Of a stretch of 13,695 nt of DNA, positions 13,581 to 13,695 are shown piece after piece. The stretch covers positions 1 to 13,695 of the forward strand of contig CAIUQW010000286.1 in the NCBI GenBank assembly GCA_903901395.1, written 5' to 3'. The notes beneath the pieces were generated by a model. The model saw nothing but the letters and a program-made list of their open reading frames with translations, was not told the DNA's origin and did no database searches. The DNA comes from an uncultured Chlorobiales bacterium (GTDB taxonomy: Bacteria > Bacteroidota > Chlorobiia > Chlorobiales > Chlorobiaceae). Each line of letters begins with the position of its first letter. The stretch's first letter is position 1. The translations under genes were made by a program, and so were the position numbers.

Positions 13581-13695
13581 ATGAAAAAGCAGAAACAGCT
13601 CGAACTGCTCGAAGAGGCGCTCGTCTCGACCGGGCACAAAGTTCGGTATGAAAAGGGCAGCTTCATCGGCGGCGATTGCCGGGTGAAGGAGAACA
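13581..13695 (+). CDS. Small conserved hypothetical protein, N-terminal part
   Basis: The first 38 codons are visible and the gene runs off the window. The product begins MKKQKQLELLEEALVSTGHK, followed by VRYEKGSFIGGDCRVKE. It has an amphipathic N-terminal helix and then a strand-turn with a Gly-Gly. The wording resembles a family of short (about 90-residue) uncharacterised proteins of Bacteroidota and Chlorobiota that I recall only vaguely. A strong ribosome site and 19-base spacing place it in the permease-Nudix operon. No function can be given. Confidence 0.7.
   Translation, partial: MKKQKQLELLEEALVSTGHKVRYEKGSFIGGDCRVKEN

Overview
The window looks like chromosomal DNA from a green sulfur bacterium (Chlorobiaceae, closest in feel to Chlorobaculum). 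This is an inference from the flavour of the housekeeping proteins (LpxD, Prs, a long L25/Ctc, a paired MacB-type permease operon) and their G+C-rich codon use; no rRNA or marker gene is present to prove it. LpxD and an OmpA-type lipoprotein show that the cell has an outer membrane with lipid A.

Layout. (1) 1-2762: the end of an ABC ATPase gene and two MacB/FtsX-type permease genes, tightly packed on the + strand, probably one export complex. (2) 2940-3629: a glycine-zipper plus OmpA-domain lipoprotein. (3) 3651-4189: a possible 46-codon gene and an NTF2-like small protein. (4) 4470-8470: the highlight. A minus-strand alpha-oxoamine synthase matches Vibrio CqsA, the CAI-1 autoinducer synthase, across its whole length. 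It is transcribed divergently from a six-helix hybrid histidine kinase that matches CqsS, the CAI-1 receptor. The two share a 500-base AT-rich gap. (5) 8531-9592: lpxD on the minus strand. (6) 9759-11365: prs and rplY as an operon closed by a strong terminator. (7) 11517-13695: a DppC-type ABC permease with an unusual N-terminal membrane extension and a large loop insertion, a Nudix hydrolase overlapping it by 4 bases, and the start of a small uncharacterised gene.

How the parts work together. CqsA is expected to make an alpha-aminoketone/alpha-hydroxyketone signal from S-adenosylmethionine and a medium-chain acyl-CoA. CqsS would sense it through its membrane domain and change phosphate flow from His262 to Asp682. 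No LuxU- or LuxO-like partner lies in the window, so the output is unknown. Two receptor residues that I recall as shaping CAI-1 recognition in V. cholerae (Trp104, Ser107) are conserved here, while the Cys170 position appears to be Phe, as I recall for V. harveyi. Block 3-4 is clearly poorer in G+C than its surroundings (hand counts of single 60-base lines: 17% at 5701, 28% at 6781, 47% at 5281, against 63% at 10081 in prs), which suggests horizontal acquisition.

Comparisons with Vibrio proteins were made from memory and by eye, without a database search.
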